Below are positions 12,458 through 24,600 of a stretch of 64,000 nucleotides of DNA, in pieces (positions within the stretch are counted from its first letter, which is position 1; the number at the start of each line of letters is the position of its first letter). Location: assembly GCA_024195265.1 (NCBI GenBank), contig JAJLRJ010000001.1, positions 4,672,857-4,736,856 of the forward strand. The letters are read 5' to 3'. The position numbers and the translations under genes are program-made. The notes below the pieces were generated by a model. That model worked only from the letters and a program-made list of their open reading frames with translations, searched no databases and was not told where the DNA came from. Source of the stretch: Dendrophyllia cribrosa (lineage: Eukaryota > Cnidaria > Anthozoa > Scleractinia > Dendrophylliidae).

Positions 12458-13273
12458 AGATATCCAGATTTTCTGAGTGGCTTCCAATACATACAGTCCA
12501 TAAGTGTAGTGTCTGGGGTCTGGGGCAATTTGGGGTGGGGGTGGTGGTTTGAAAATCCTGTCTTGTGTAACTTGCACTCCCAGTTCCCCCCACCCCCCTA
12601 TCCCCCTCTTCTCTAGTGGTTGCAGTCTCTGGGGGTTTATTGCATTTCCTAGTATATTTAAGGTTATGTCATTTTTTCCTGTAAATAAGTTTTTATCAGA
12701 GTACATCTACCAGGAGCACAAGGCAACATGCTTGCACATTTTCAGGCATAAGGTGTATTTACAAACTTTAACTCTCCCGCATTCCAAACAGTTTTGAGAC
12801 TATTTGACACATTTTATAGGTACATTTCCAATTTTTGGTAAATAAGTAGTAATTATTTTACCACTGTGCAAGCCAAAACTATTAGTCCTCCATAGATCAC
12901 TCCAGTTACTGTTTGTTCTGATATACTGTACAAAGTGTGTTGTGTTCTTAAAGAGGTAGAATAAAAGAAAAAAAAAATTGCAAGTACTTGAATTACATAA
13001 AGTAACAGATGGCAATAGATGCAGTGTCTATATTACTGCCATTGACCCATACTGATGTCACACTGATAAGCCTGGTTCACAATATTGGCATAACAGCAAT
13101 CATACGATAATGACACAACCCGATGGCATTGAAAGATCACTAAATTGTTATGTTGCAAATGTGAATTAAGCTTATTTCTAATTAATCTACAATGAAAAAC
13201 ATCATACCCTTTTGCCAACAGGAATTGACTGTTACACAATACGGTAATTTCCAAAAAACACGTCCAGCCGTTT
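12458..13273. other. convergent intergenic stretch inside the transposon
   Basis: It lies between the stop of the DUF6589-like gene and the end of the helicase C-terminal segment. It should hold the 3' ends of both transcripts. I see no ORF with family similarity and no canonical AATAAA close behind the + gene. Confidence 0.5.
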
Positions 13274-13609
13274 TCAAATAAACTCATCTTCATTTTCCAC
13301 TGGACTTTCGTAATCAATTTGATTAAATGCAAATTCCATTAGTTGGCTTGGATGAGAGTCCATTTGTCTTTCTCCAGCGAAAAGTTCTACCATTATGTCA
13401 AGATTAGGTATATCGTCAAACATTTCATGAAACACTTCCAATATTTTTAGAGCATGACTAATAGAAAACAGGGGAATGTGCTCCATAACATCCATCACTG
13501 TAAAAGTGGCATGGGCTTTATCAACAAGAGCATCCACGATGTCATCACCATAGCCACCAGAGATGTTTTCACTTAGTAGATTCAGTGTTGGAATTATCAA
13601 CTGGACCAT
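13274..13609 (-). pseudogene. detached C-terminal segment of the RecQ-like helicase
   Basis: This 111-residue frame (motifs HIPLFSISHALKILEVF and FDDIPNLD) looks like the C-terminal tail of coral RecQ-like proteins. It is in the same reading frame as the main helicase exon but separated by 51 nt with three in-frame stops (13660, 13642, 13633). A perfect 19-bp palindrome centred at about 13659 covers the first stop. Either the tail is decayed or an intron I cannot place removes the gap. The only GT-AG pair nearby would be 37 nt long and leaves the first stop in place. Confidence 0.55.
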
Positions 13610-13657
13610 TTCTGTATTTCTTGAATCTTTTTACGGTGGTCAATTTACCTTATCGAC

Positions 13658-15362
13658 TCAGTCGATAAAACTAAATTCTCGCATTTCTGTAAGTGCCTGT
13701 TTCAAGTCACTTTTGTCAGATGGAGAAATCGGCCGACTCATTATTGGTTGTGGCACGCTGCTGACTTGCTCCAGCTCAAAAGCAGGCAATGGTACTGTGC
13801 ATGTATCACCTGAGCATGTACATGCTTTTGCACAGTGTTTACAACAATCATGTGAAGGTTCAACTGGGGAAATTCTCTTGTCAAAAGGCTTGTATGCCTC
13901 AACACGATAACAACCATTTGATTTCAGAAATGCTTTAACAGCATCTTCGCAGAAGCTTATTTGTTGACCATAATAAATGGTCAACACATGGGTGGGTTTA
14001 TTGTCCCTTCCACCACGACCAGATTCCTGGTGATAGTCCAGCATGTTTCTTGCAGGTCCCCAGTGTATGACATACCTGACATTTGGGAAATTCACCCCCA
14101 TGCTGAGGGCTGAACTTGCAATTACAATTCTTTTCTTTCCATCACCTTTGAATGATTCAACAACTCGTGCTTTGTATTTTTTCAAAGTCAAAGAGTGGTA
14201 AATCCCAATGATACAATTATCCGATGTCTGGCTGTCTGAAGGACAATAGGCTTTCTTCCCTAACTGCATCAACAGATAGTTCAAAATCCCTGCAATGTCA
14301 GTGAGCGTTCCATTACAAAATATAATGCATTTTGGGGTAGCAGTTCCTTTCTCCTTGACCATGTTGACAAGCCAGTCCAACTGCTGGAACATATTATCTC
14401 TTTTGCACTTGATGACAGAGATCCTGAGATTTTCCCGGTTTGGACTTACATAAAATTTCTGAGGCCTTTTTAACGCCAACTGTTTAATGATAACACTTTG
14501 AGTTTTTTCATCAGCAGTCCCTGTAATTGAAAGCATGGGTGTCCCTTAATAAAAAGAAGAAACGAAATACAAAAAGTCAATCAAAGTCAAGAACCACTAC
14601 AGTGTATTTCTAGGTCAGGAAATCAATTAATGCAATCGAAACCTTCCGGAAAAGTAAACAGACACATTATAGGTACAGGAGTGAATAGAGAACCAAAACT
14701 GCAAAGACTCACCTTGTTTACAAAAGGATCTGATCTGTGACAATTTGCCAAACGCCTCACGAAAAGCAACAGCTGCATTGAGTTTTGCTTCTGACCTGTG
14801 ACATGAAAAGTGAGACAAGTAAGTAACAATTTTTCCCGTATAAGTACCCCAATTAGAATTAATTAGAAACAAAATACCTTTTTCCAGTCCACATCTCAAC
14901 AGTATGAGACTCATCCACCACAATTGCGGCCAATTTTCTGTGAAGCGAAGAGCCGTTATCCTTCAAAATATCGAGGAAACGTCTCTCCATAACTGTTTCA
15001 GCCGAACCAAAGATTAGCTGAAATTTGGCCGCCCGTAACTCGTCGTCGGGTATATCTGCAGCTGAAGCCGCCGAAATTACCATACTTTCAGCCTCTGCGA
15101 TTTGGTCCTCTATAATGCTTTTGAGCGGGCAAACAACCAACACGGTTTGTTGCTCTTCCCTTTCAATCGACGCAGCAACAACAAAAACTTGGAATATCAA
15201 ACTTTTTCCATATCCTGTTGGAAGAACTGCGAGCACATCATCTCTTTCAAGTAAAGACTTGACAGCATTGCGTTGTTCGGCCTTCAATTCCAGGTTAAAT
15301 TTCAAATTATTTGACAAATATCCACAAGCCTCGCGAAGAACACGTTCTCTTCTTTCCGCCAT
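13658..15362 (-). CDS. RecQ-like ATP-dependent DNA helicase of the 10.3-kb transposon
   Basis: Three exons on the minus strand, 15362-14878, 14795-14713 and 14544-13658, join in frame to 484 residues. Visible SF2/RecQ motifs: Walker A LPTGYGKSLIFQ, DEAH-box variant VDESH, motif III as SITGTAD (ALTATA in most RecQs), motif V SALSMGVNFPNVRYVIHWG and motif VI QESGRGGRD, followed by a cysteine cluster (CCKHCAKACTCSGDTC) like the RecQ zinc site. RecQ enzymes unwind DNA 3'-5' using ATP. In a transposon the enzyme may process excision or repair intermediates (inference). The gene converges on the DUF6589-like gene and starts 185 bp inside the right end. Its C-terminal tail appears detached at 13274-13609. 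Many corals carry expanded RecQ-like families, which elements like this could explain. Confidence 0.85.
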
Positions 15363-15527
15363 TTTGATTTTGTCTTTACCGGAAATGAAAAACTACGATT
15401 ACGTCATGAATAATTAAAATCCACCAATCAGCGCTTTGCGTCCAAAATTTGGACGCTGACATTGGATATTCTGAAAGTCGCGTGCAGGCTTCCATTCTTC
15501 GTCTTCGTATGACCCCGCCGTCTGACT
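15363..15527 (-). promoter_or_regulatory. helicase promoter region inside the right transposon end
   Basis: This is the 165 bp between the helicase ATG and the right terminal repeat. It contains an ATTGG (CCAAT-box) element, a GGAAAT/CCGGAA-like ETS-type motif next to the start, and the inner end motif AGCCTGCACGC (15480-15490 on the minus strand). The left end similarly has a CCAATCAGCGC stretch upstream of the + gene near 5402. Promoter function is inferred. Confidence 0.4.
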
Positions 15528-15547
15528 GGAAGCCTGTCCGCAGGCTA
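15528..15547 (-). repeat. right terminal inverted repeat
   Basis: Read inward on the minus strand it begins TAGCCTGCGGACAGGCTTCC and matches the left end with one mismatch in 17 bases. Confidence 0.9.
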
Positions 15548-15556
15548 GTCCGTCAT
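15548..15556. repeat. right target-site duplication (9 bp)
   Basis: GTCCGTCAT, identical to 5235-5243. It marks the insertion site 120 bp upstream of the whirlin start codon. Confidence 0.93.
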
Positions 15557-15675
15557 ATGTTTGGTAGTCATGTCCGTCCTCTTTTGTTGTGGAAGTTGTT
15601 TAGATTTTCGCCGATTACCCGACATCGGGTGACAAAATAAATTCGCAAAAGCACTAAGAGTGAAAAACTGTCAAA

Positions 15676-18600
15676 ATGACGCAGACTGCTGATTCACAGC
15701 GCAAAGAAAGACTGCAGGAATTTCAACGAAATGCGCATCGTTTACTATCAGAAGATGACCGTAATTATTTACATTATACGCTCAAAGAATACCAGACTTA
15801 CAAATCAGTGGAGAAACTGGTGATTGCACTGAAATCGTGCTTGGATAACCCAAGAAAGCTGGATCTTCTTGCCGATATTCGAAACCTTATTCCTTCGGCG
15901 CATTTAAGCAAGTTTGATAGTTTGGCTCCGTACAGCGAAATGGCTCATCCTTTCAAACCACCAAACCAAGTAGCTTCGAGCCGCAAGACTCAAAGTTTAC
16001 CTCACAGCTATAAGAACAGCGAGCTTAGAACTCTTGCCAGAGGTTCTTCACCAACTAATAGCGGTTCTTTTAGAGTTATAACGTTAACGAGAACTTCTCC
16101 GGAAGAATCTCTCGGTTTCAAAATAAGAGGTGGTCGGGAGAACGATAGCGCAGTTCTTATTTCCGAAGTGGATGAGAGCTCTTCGGCTGCTAAACAAGGA
16201 CTCAAAGAGGGCGATCAGTTAATTGAGGTTAATGGAATTGATTTCGAGAAAATAACTAAAAGCTCGGCGGAGAACTTGCTAGGAACCATGAATAAACTTA
16301 AAGTGGTTGTCAAGTCTGTGGTTTCTGTCCCCGAATTGGACGCGTCCGACTCATGGTAAGTAATGACTCCTCGAGAAATCAAAAACTTATAACATAACGT
16401 TGATTGATTGTCACACGATTCACTTAACTACAACACTTGTGGACTTACTTAGTTAATGCCTCTACATATTTAACTAAACAGTCGATATGGTACATTTTGG
16501 CGGATTCCATTTCGCAAAAACAACACTGCGATATACTTCACGCGTGCCTGAATTTTTCTCATGGCTCGTGACTTTCACTCAACTTTCTTCAATAACTCTC
16601 ACTGAAAATTTAACTTCCACGCGATAAAAGGTAGAGTCGTTTTGCTGTCCAAACCGCAAATGGAATCGTGGTTTTGTATTGTCTTAAACATGGGCTTACG
16701 AGCCAAATTTTTTACCATTTCGGCAACTTTTGTGCGATGTTTACGCACACTTGTAATACTTCAAAATATTGGAGATTGTTGTTGTAAAACTATTCACTTG
16801 AAACTTGTACTTTGTTCATACAGGATGTACAATTAATATCATAGCCGTTTTATTTTATTTCAAGTTGAGATTCAATCAGTTAAATCTCGTTTTCCCTTTG
16901 TTTTGGAGCCTGTGTAGCAGAATGTTTATAAGAATGTTACTAGCCATTTTGTCTCGTTTCATTTTAATGTGCGGTCTCGTTCTTTTGTGAGTGAATTTGT
17001 AGCGGACCCGACGCTGACCTTTCAGGAGTGATGTTTGTTAGCAATAACTATAGAAACACGCTGTAATCCTACTGTTCGATGAAATATGTTTTTTGACAGA
17101 AAAAAGAAACGACTTTGTTATAAGCAAATGTGACTTTTATTACTTGTGGTACAGAATGTAAGTTACATGTACACTCCATATTCATGCGTGCATGTTGCGT
17201 GCTCGATTCACTTGATTGAATTGCCGATTTCACGCAGAGAAAATCAGCCATGCCTTTCAGAAGTTGTGTGATCAGATTGATTTTTTTTTCAAGATGACTG
17301 CCTTAAAAAAAACAGTTTGTCTGGCAATTGTATTTTGCCTCAAGCGTCTCATTTTGTTTATAAGAAATGCTGAAGGTTCCAGATAAAGGAGGCATCTATT
17401 TTCATCACACAAGAAGCTATTTTTTCCTGTCTCACTCACTGACTGTAAATTCTGCTGTAAATGTAAACAGCTCTGTGGGTACAAATGTCCCAAAATATCC
17501 TAACAAAGGCTAAGTAGATTGTAATGATAGTAATAATAATTACATGCAAAAATTTCTGCATTCTGATTGGCTGAGAGAATGTCAATTAATCCCAAACAGT
17601 GCAGAAAGTTGAAATTGAGTGCAAAAAGGTGAAATTGAGTGCAAAAAGTTGAAATTAAAATGATTGACAGTTAGGATAGCTGAACAGATTTCGAGCCATT
17701 CAGAAACAAAATGGCGGACACAAATTAAACAAGATTTAAACAGTATAACGGAATTTTAATAGAATGTCTTGAAAGAAAACTGATTCAAAATACGAAAACA
17801 GACAAAAGTTCTAATTACTGATAAATTCTAGGAGATTTGAGAAAAAAATGACACGTGTACAAGTCAACAAAGAAAACGAAGCGGAGAATCAATGAGGCGC
17901 CTACGAAAACCCGTGATGAATTTTACGCTGGAGTTAAAACAAATGCTAACCTAAGAATCTAATTAAACAATATAATTACAATAAACAATAACTGTTTACG
18001 TTTAAAATAGAAAGAATAAACTGTTCAAGTATCGGGAGTTAAGGAGCTGCCAAAGTGGATTAAAGGCCTTTAGCTTAAAAGAAATGTCCACCCATTACAA
18101 CAAGAAAGCAAAAAGGCGCCATAAAAGCGTTTAAATCTAACCTCGGTAATGTCCTGTGGAGCAAATGAACTCAGACCTGTGATTAAACATTCTCCTGTGT
18201 TCCCGGCGGCGTAAATAACTGAATAAACAAAACGGCGTCAGCGTACGTCGAAACCTTTCAACAATACCAGCCTGCGGATAAGAGCAAAACCATGGCCGGA
18301 CGTCTATGTTTTGCTTCGTTCTTTTACAAAGTTTCTAACAGTGGCTAAGAAAAACAAAAAACTTGTGATGCAGTTCTTGTAGAGAGTGCATGAATTCACC
18401 TGTCAAAATTTCGACCAATCTGAAGTGGAGTAATCGAAGCGTGGCAAAGTGAATTTTTGTAACGAAAACAATCGCAGCGTGACAGAAATTTTTGCATGTA
18501 TATTATTAACAAGTAATCACATGATTATTCTCGTGCAATTTGGAATAAATGAGCACGAGTAAATTTTTCAAAGACTAAAAATTGCACTCGCCGAAGCGGC

Positions 18601-21600
18601 TCGTGCAATTTGTAGTCTTTGAAAAATTTACTCGTGCTCATTTATTCCAAATCGCACTCGAAATCATGTGATTACCTATACATATATATTACTGAAATTA
18701 CAAGCCATATTGTTATTGAAACATTTTTCATTTGATGACAGCTGTTTGCGGGCTGTTTTGCAAGACATCATAGTAACACATTCTGATAACTATGTTTATA
18801 GCTAGAGGGCAAATTAAAATTGTTGAATCCCGATCGGCTAGGAGAGGGTTTTTTTCATACAAGGGTCTGGTATTAGGTATGTATCCCATTAAACTGACTG
18901 AGCAATCCATGTGGTTCATTGGTACACAAAGTGCTAAGTAGCAACTAGCGGTATTACTGTTTCCTCCCTGGATGGAAAGCTACTCCATAAAAAATTTATC
19001 TCCATCAGGTTTTCCAGGCTTCCTCAACAGAATGCTGGTACCTAGTGAAGAAAGATGGTGTGGAGTTAAATTTATTTTGTATTAACATGACAACAGGATA
19101 TTTCGGGCCATAAAACTATTTTCAAAATTCAGTTTCTAATGAATGGCACTGAAGTTTTAAACCCACAAACCAGCCCTACTTGTAAAGTGAATATAAGATT
19201 TGATTGCTTAACTTTTAAAATAAACAAAACCCCAAATCCTTGTTGGTAAATCTCCATAACATAACATAGCTTTCAGTCCAGAAAATAATAAGTTTGTGAC
19301 TTTAGAGAAATGCACACCAGGACTTAGTCTGATTCTCAGATGAGGGGGGTGAATAGGTTCTTGTATCGGCAGATTTGGCCTTGAAAAGCACACAAATTGC
19401 GTTTTTTTCGCAATAAATTAAGCGGATTTGCAGATTTGAAAATTTCCGTGGATTGCGGATCAGCTGAAAATTTTGGCCCAGATTCCGGACTTTGTCTATC
19501 TAGAAGTTCGGATTGTGGATCTGATCATTAATTTTTGGGCGGCTTTGGACGGTATGTTGGTGTTTTTTCGACTATTTTTTTCAGTTTCACCAGCAAAGGC
19601 AGAAATCTTTGAGTAAAATCTAAATACTGCACAATAAAAACAAAACAAATTTATATATATATACCCTTGGCAGTATATTTGTACTGCTGAAACTTTTCAA
19701 GTAATGCGGATCTGGATTTGAACGAAAATAATGTTAGATTGATGGATCGGGCCAAAAAATAGCTCGGATCGGCGGATTTGCATACCCCTATTCATCCCCC
19801 TCTCAGATGGTCTGAGGTGATTCACACTCATGTCCGCCTCTCCTCGTCTGATGTATTTTGTTTGAGAGTTGGTTCTTGACACTATCTGACTGTTAAATGT
19901 TTGCACCAATCAGAGTACATTAGGTCTCATTCTTGAAATTCCTGATGTAGGAAATAAAATGTCTAACATCCACTCTAATTGGTGAAAATATTCAATGGTC
20001 AGATTGTGTTAAGAGCAAGCCCTCAAACAAAGGACATTAGACCGGGGAGTAAGTGTGAGCCACCTTGGACCATCTGATAATTGGACCAACCAGGGCTCAA
20101 ACCACAAACCTTCAGAATGAAAGTCCAGCATGCTAACCAACAGAACACAAATCCATGTTTTGAGGGTTTTTGTCAATAATCAACAAAGCGCATGAAAACT
20201 GACCTCTGGTAAGTGGGTGAGCATCACGCCGGCGTCGGAGAGCAAGCAAAAGTTACACTAGCCGAGGGGAGACTGAGTAAAAAGGTGGGAAGGCATAATG
20301 GCTGATTGTGGACTGCACAAGGGTTGGGGGGGGGGGTGGGTTCAAGGTGCTCAAATATAATTAAAATATGATAAAATTGCAAGACGTAAAATAGAGAATG
20401 CTAAAGTATACTTTTTTTTTAGCCACCTTCCCCCCACACTTTCCTCTGTTTGGCTGCTTCAAAAAGCATCTTCAGTTGATAGTGTTGTTATCATTTGAAA
20501 ACAGTTGTTCTGTACATTGTAGGGGACACAGAAATGGAAAAGTGGTGCAGAATGGAACAGCTGAAAGTGACAGTCTTCAGGTAGATATTCAAATTCATAT
20601 TTATTCAGAGTGTTCTGTTAGAAAGTGCTTTAAATTGTGTTTTTAAAAAAGGTAGTTTGTTCATCAGTTGTTGAGACAAGTCCCAGCCAGGTTGGGATGT
20701 GTCTCACTCTGTCAAAGTTGGGATCTTTAATTTGTAGCTTTTCTTTAAATACCCTAAAAATATCCAAAAATGGGAATCTGTTTCTTTTTTACAGTGTCTT
20801 CTTTCAGTGATTTCTTCATTTCTTCCTTCACTCTTGAAATTTCCTTGAGAAGATGGGAAGCTGACCAACTTGTAAGCTCACAAAAAAGACAAAAATATTT
20901 CAAAGTGACAAAAAGTCAGCTGATGTTACATGTATTGTCTTTGACTGAAAGCCAAAGTGATTGAATTTCTGAATTCTGTGTGAAATAAAGTTTATAATAA
21001 TAATAATAAATTGATGACTGTATTTTGGAGTGCTGGAGATGTTTTTTTTTTTACATCAGTTTTCTTAGTTTCCTCAAATATTGTGAAGGTTTTACCTGCC
21101 AAAATTTAGCCAGCTGGTTTTGGACCATTTTCACAAATTCTAAACCCTGCATAATAAAAGACATTAGGATTCAGGTAGCAACTAAGCCATAACACAAAAA
21201 TAATTCAGCATTGATTTTTAAACTCAACTGTACAATTATTATGACTCAATTAAGTTTTGCTAACGTTTTATCTGTGTTGTTTTCGACCTGCAGACCAGTA
21301 GTGGTAGTGGCGGTAGTCTTACTCTTCATCATAATTCTCATTTGCTGAACAGTGCTGATCAACGCAAAGTCAACCTTCAAGTGCAGTCAACAGCCAATGG
21401 CTTCATTGGGTTTAACCTTCGTGGTGGAAGTGAATATGGTTTGGGTTTATATGTGTCTGGGTAAGAACATGATAAGAGAGTATCAGTGTTCTCACCAGGC
21501 CGTGGCCTTGCGGGATTCCCCCAAAAAAAAATTGAGATGGTGCACCAAAAGCCAAGAAGATGTGCCCGTTAGGGCGCAGGAGCAAGATCCGAGTCAAACA

Positions 21601-24600
21601 GACTTTTGAATGTTTATGAGTTGTTTAATGGTCAGTCGAACACCCCAGCATTTTGCTTGTTCAAATGAATAAAAACATTTATCAAAAAATTTAAAACCTT
21701 TAATTTTATTGCCTTTACCCTCGTTGGTCACACGTATGTGGTGAAGGTTTGCGTAAGCATCGCTATCAAATCGTAAACATCTTGTCCGCCATGTTGGATC
21801 AGGTAGGTACTTCATGTAACAAACCTTTTGGAGTGCGGGCTCAGATTATTCGTACCACACAGTTTTTTTCCACGTCAAGGATTGCGAGTAACTTTGTCCC
21901 TCTAATATTCTTACAGGGCCCCTGTTTTTCAGCAGAGGGGGCCCTGCGACTCCCCAACTAGGCAAAATCCTGGTGAGAACACTGGAGTATTGATTTAATG
22001 CAGTTAACTCACACTATAATCCCAGTGGGTGGACTCCTATATAAAAGTGATGGGGTGATTGTCATACCTTTTTGGGGTTAAAATGTTATATGAGTCCCCC
22101 TCCCCCCCCCCCCCCCCCCCACCCAGGAACTATAATGGACACCTTCAGGACCATGTTTTGGTGTCTGCAATAGATGAGGAAAGTAAAAATAAGGAGGGTT
22201 ATTTTAATCCAATCCTATTTACTGGGACTTAATTGCCTATTTGTAATAATGGGATATCCATTATGTTCATTCTCGTCATTCTTCCAAGGATTTTTTCTCC
22301 ATATCCTCCAATTTATCTCTTTTCTGTTACAATGTGGTATTTTCGCCTTAAACTCTAAATGATATTGACTTTGTGTAGGGTTGATGCTGGTTCTTTGGCC
22401 GAAGAAGCAGGCTTTAAAGTTGGTGACCAAATCATGGAAGTCAATGGAAAGAACTTTGAATACCTTAAACACAATGAAGCTGTTGAATTCATCAAGTCGC
22501 AAAAGCATATCATGGTCACACTGAAGGTAACATTAATAATTATAATTTTTAATTTATTTATCAATCTCCCCTCTTTAAAAAGACTTATTCTTCATTTCAT
22601 AGTTTTCTGGGTGTCTGCTATGTATCAAAGTTAGTTTATTATTTAATATTCATTTGTTTCACTCAGTTTAGTTTAAAGATCTACATGTAGACGTCATATT
22701 GTGTACAAAACTTAAATCATTAGTAAAGCTTTTTCCTTGATATCATGGGTCAGATGAAATTGTAAATTAAATAAGTATTATAGTAATAAATTAAATTTAT
22801 TGTGGTTACCAGTAACTTGGTTACCGGTAACCTCTATTTCATTACCTGTGTAAGTAAGTAAGTAAGTCCGACTTTCCAAAGCGCGAAGTAATGTGCCGAG
22901 TTCACCTGATTGCTGTATGATAAGAAATACAAGTTTCATTCAAACGTTATGACCTTTTATAGAAAAGATATTTTGGATTCAGTGGTCATAAAAAACAGCT
23001 TGCTATCAAATTACATTTCACATGAAATTTGCATCAAACAAAATTGTGTATTTGCAACAACACTTTGAAGAAACTGTGAAGCCTGGAAAAAAACTTATTA
23101 TAGTGATGGCAAAATCAAAGCATTTTTTTAAAGAACCAGCTTTTTTGAAACATTTCATTTTGATTTGGTCTTTAAATCACAGAGAGGTTTTAGTGAATGC
23201 ATCACGCAACATTTATTTAAAAAATGTTTGACCAATTTTATAGCAATTATCACCAAAGATTTGAAAACTTTAAAAAAAATTCTGGATCTCCTGAATGCAA
23301 TTTCATATTTGTATTTTTTTAATTGTTTTTATTACCTGTTAATTTATGGCCTACAAAAAGTTAATGGAAATGCGGGCAGGAGGGGGTCCCTGGGTTAAAA
23401 ATCAAGGTGCGAGGGTGGGTCTAGCTGGCCGTGAAATCCGGGCGGGGGAGGGGTAAAAAAATCTTGCATCCGTGGGGGGGGGGGGGGGGGGATTTTTTTC
23501 TGGAATAACCCATTTTACACAGGTTGTATGCGATTCTCTATATCGATTATCAATTTTCTATTTACAGCACATGCAGTCCTTGACTGCCTATTTTTTATCA
23601 TGGATGTATATTTAAATTAAAAAAATATATTTTAATGTCTGCCTAATAATGTAAGTCTAATGTCAAGTGTTCACATCATTTATCTTGTTCTTGGTAGTTA
23701 TAATTTTATGATTTTGTTATAGGCTGTGGGAAAACTCCCTGAGGCAAAACATTACCAATCCCAAATTAGTTGGGTTTATCCTGATGGGACAGTGGTGATA
23801 GGTATGCTTCAATAATACCTTTGCTTATCTACAAAGTAACTGCACTATAGGGGAATCTTTGTTTACCATTTTTGCCTCATTAGCATTTTTGCCTCTTTCT
23901 CTAACCTACCTACAAAAAAATCAGCACTGCATATTAAAAGGGCATAGCACAATCAGCTTTCTCTGAAAATTTAAGCCCGATATACTAGATACACTGCATG
24001 CAATGCTGTATTAAAAACTCAAAATTTTACAAAGAAATAGAATGTATGGCTCTTTAGTACTTTTGCTGTCCAACAATTTTGCAGTTTTTGATGGCAGATA
24101 TTTCCTTAAATATTGCATAAAAAACCCCTGAAAATTGCATAGATTACTAAGTTTAACAAGCTCTTTCAACTTTTGAAGTCAATTCGTATTTAGCATGATA
24201 CCTTCTCTGTGCAGATTCATATGCTAATGGAGCAAAATGTAAACAATGACATCAGCAAAGATTCGCCTATAACACCATGAGAAAAGAAATCAACTAATTC
24301 TTGAAAGATGAACAAACCATGGTCTGTTCTAGTCTGTTTTGGAAATGAAAATGAGAGAAGTTGATAAAATTAGCTAACTGTTTTCAAGCTGCAATTCATT
24401 CTTACTCAGCCCATTTATGACTAAAGATATTTTTATTGTTTTTTAGCTCCTAATAAAATACCAAAAAAAAATATTTTTTTTGAATTACACCAAATGCCTG
24501 TGTCACTGCTTCTTAAATTATGAATTATGTTTACAATATTAGTCAAGTCACTTGTGATTACTCAAATGCTTTCTTTCTTCTCTTGTTCTTGCAGAAGGTA

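Larger units (their letters stand above)
5244..15547. mobile_element. 10.3-kb two-gene DNA transposon (Academ/AcademH-like candidate)
   Basis: The 10,304-bp unit is defined by terminal inverted repeats (left TAGCCTGCGAACAGGCT, right reading inward TAGCCTGCGGACAGGCT) and a perfect 9-bp target duplication. A second inverted motif, AGCCTGCACGC, lies inside each end (5321-5331; 15480-15490). Two convergent genes fill it: a zinc-finger/DUF6589-like protein (5450-12457, +) and a RecQ-like helicase (15362-13658, -). Several small MITEs sit in its introns, so it is not very young, yet the duplication is unmutated. Helicase-encoding elements with 9-10 bp duplications have been described in the Academ superfamily (AcademH). 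I assign it there tentatively. A Mutator-like origin (also about 9 bp) is less likely because I see no MULE transposase. Confidence 0.88.
16356..20522. other. whirlin intron 1 with repeats
   Basis: This 4.2-kb intron begins GTAAGT. It holds an inverted-repeat element at 17532-18507, a strong palindrome at 18513-18675, a region of GGATTTG-type degenerate repeats around 19400-19800 and a tRNA-like SINE relic at about 20075-20160 (-). No additional exon with whirlin similarity was seen. Confidence 0.7.

Noticed and set aside
13611..13648. A 37-nt intron joining the two helicase segments
   Set aside because: Too short for ordinary splicing, and the first in-frame stop (13660-13658) would remain upstream of it.
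5244..15547. Mutator-like (MULE) assignment of the transposon
   Set aside because: A 9-bp duplication also fits MULEs, but no MULE transposase or SWIM-type motif is visible, and a helicase partner is not typical of MULEs.
15676..16355. Annotation as harmonin (USH1C) from the N-terminal domain
   Set aside because: Harmonin also starts with an HHD and PDZ1, but exons 7-9 encode a second HHD between PDZ2 and PDZ3, which is the whirlin arrangement.
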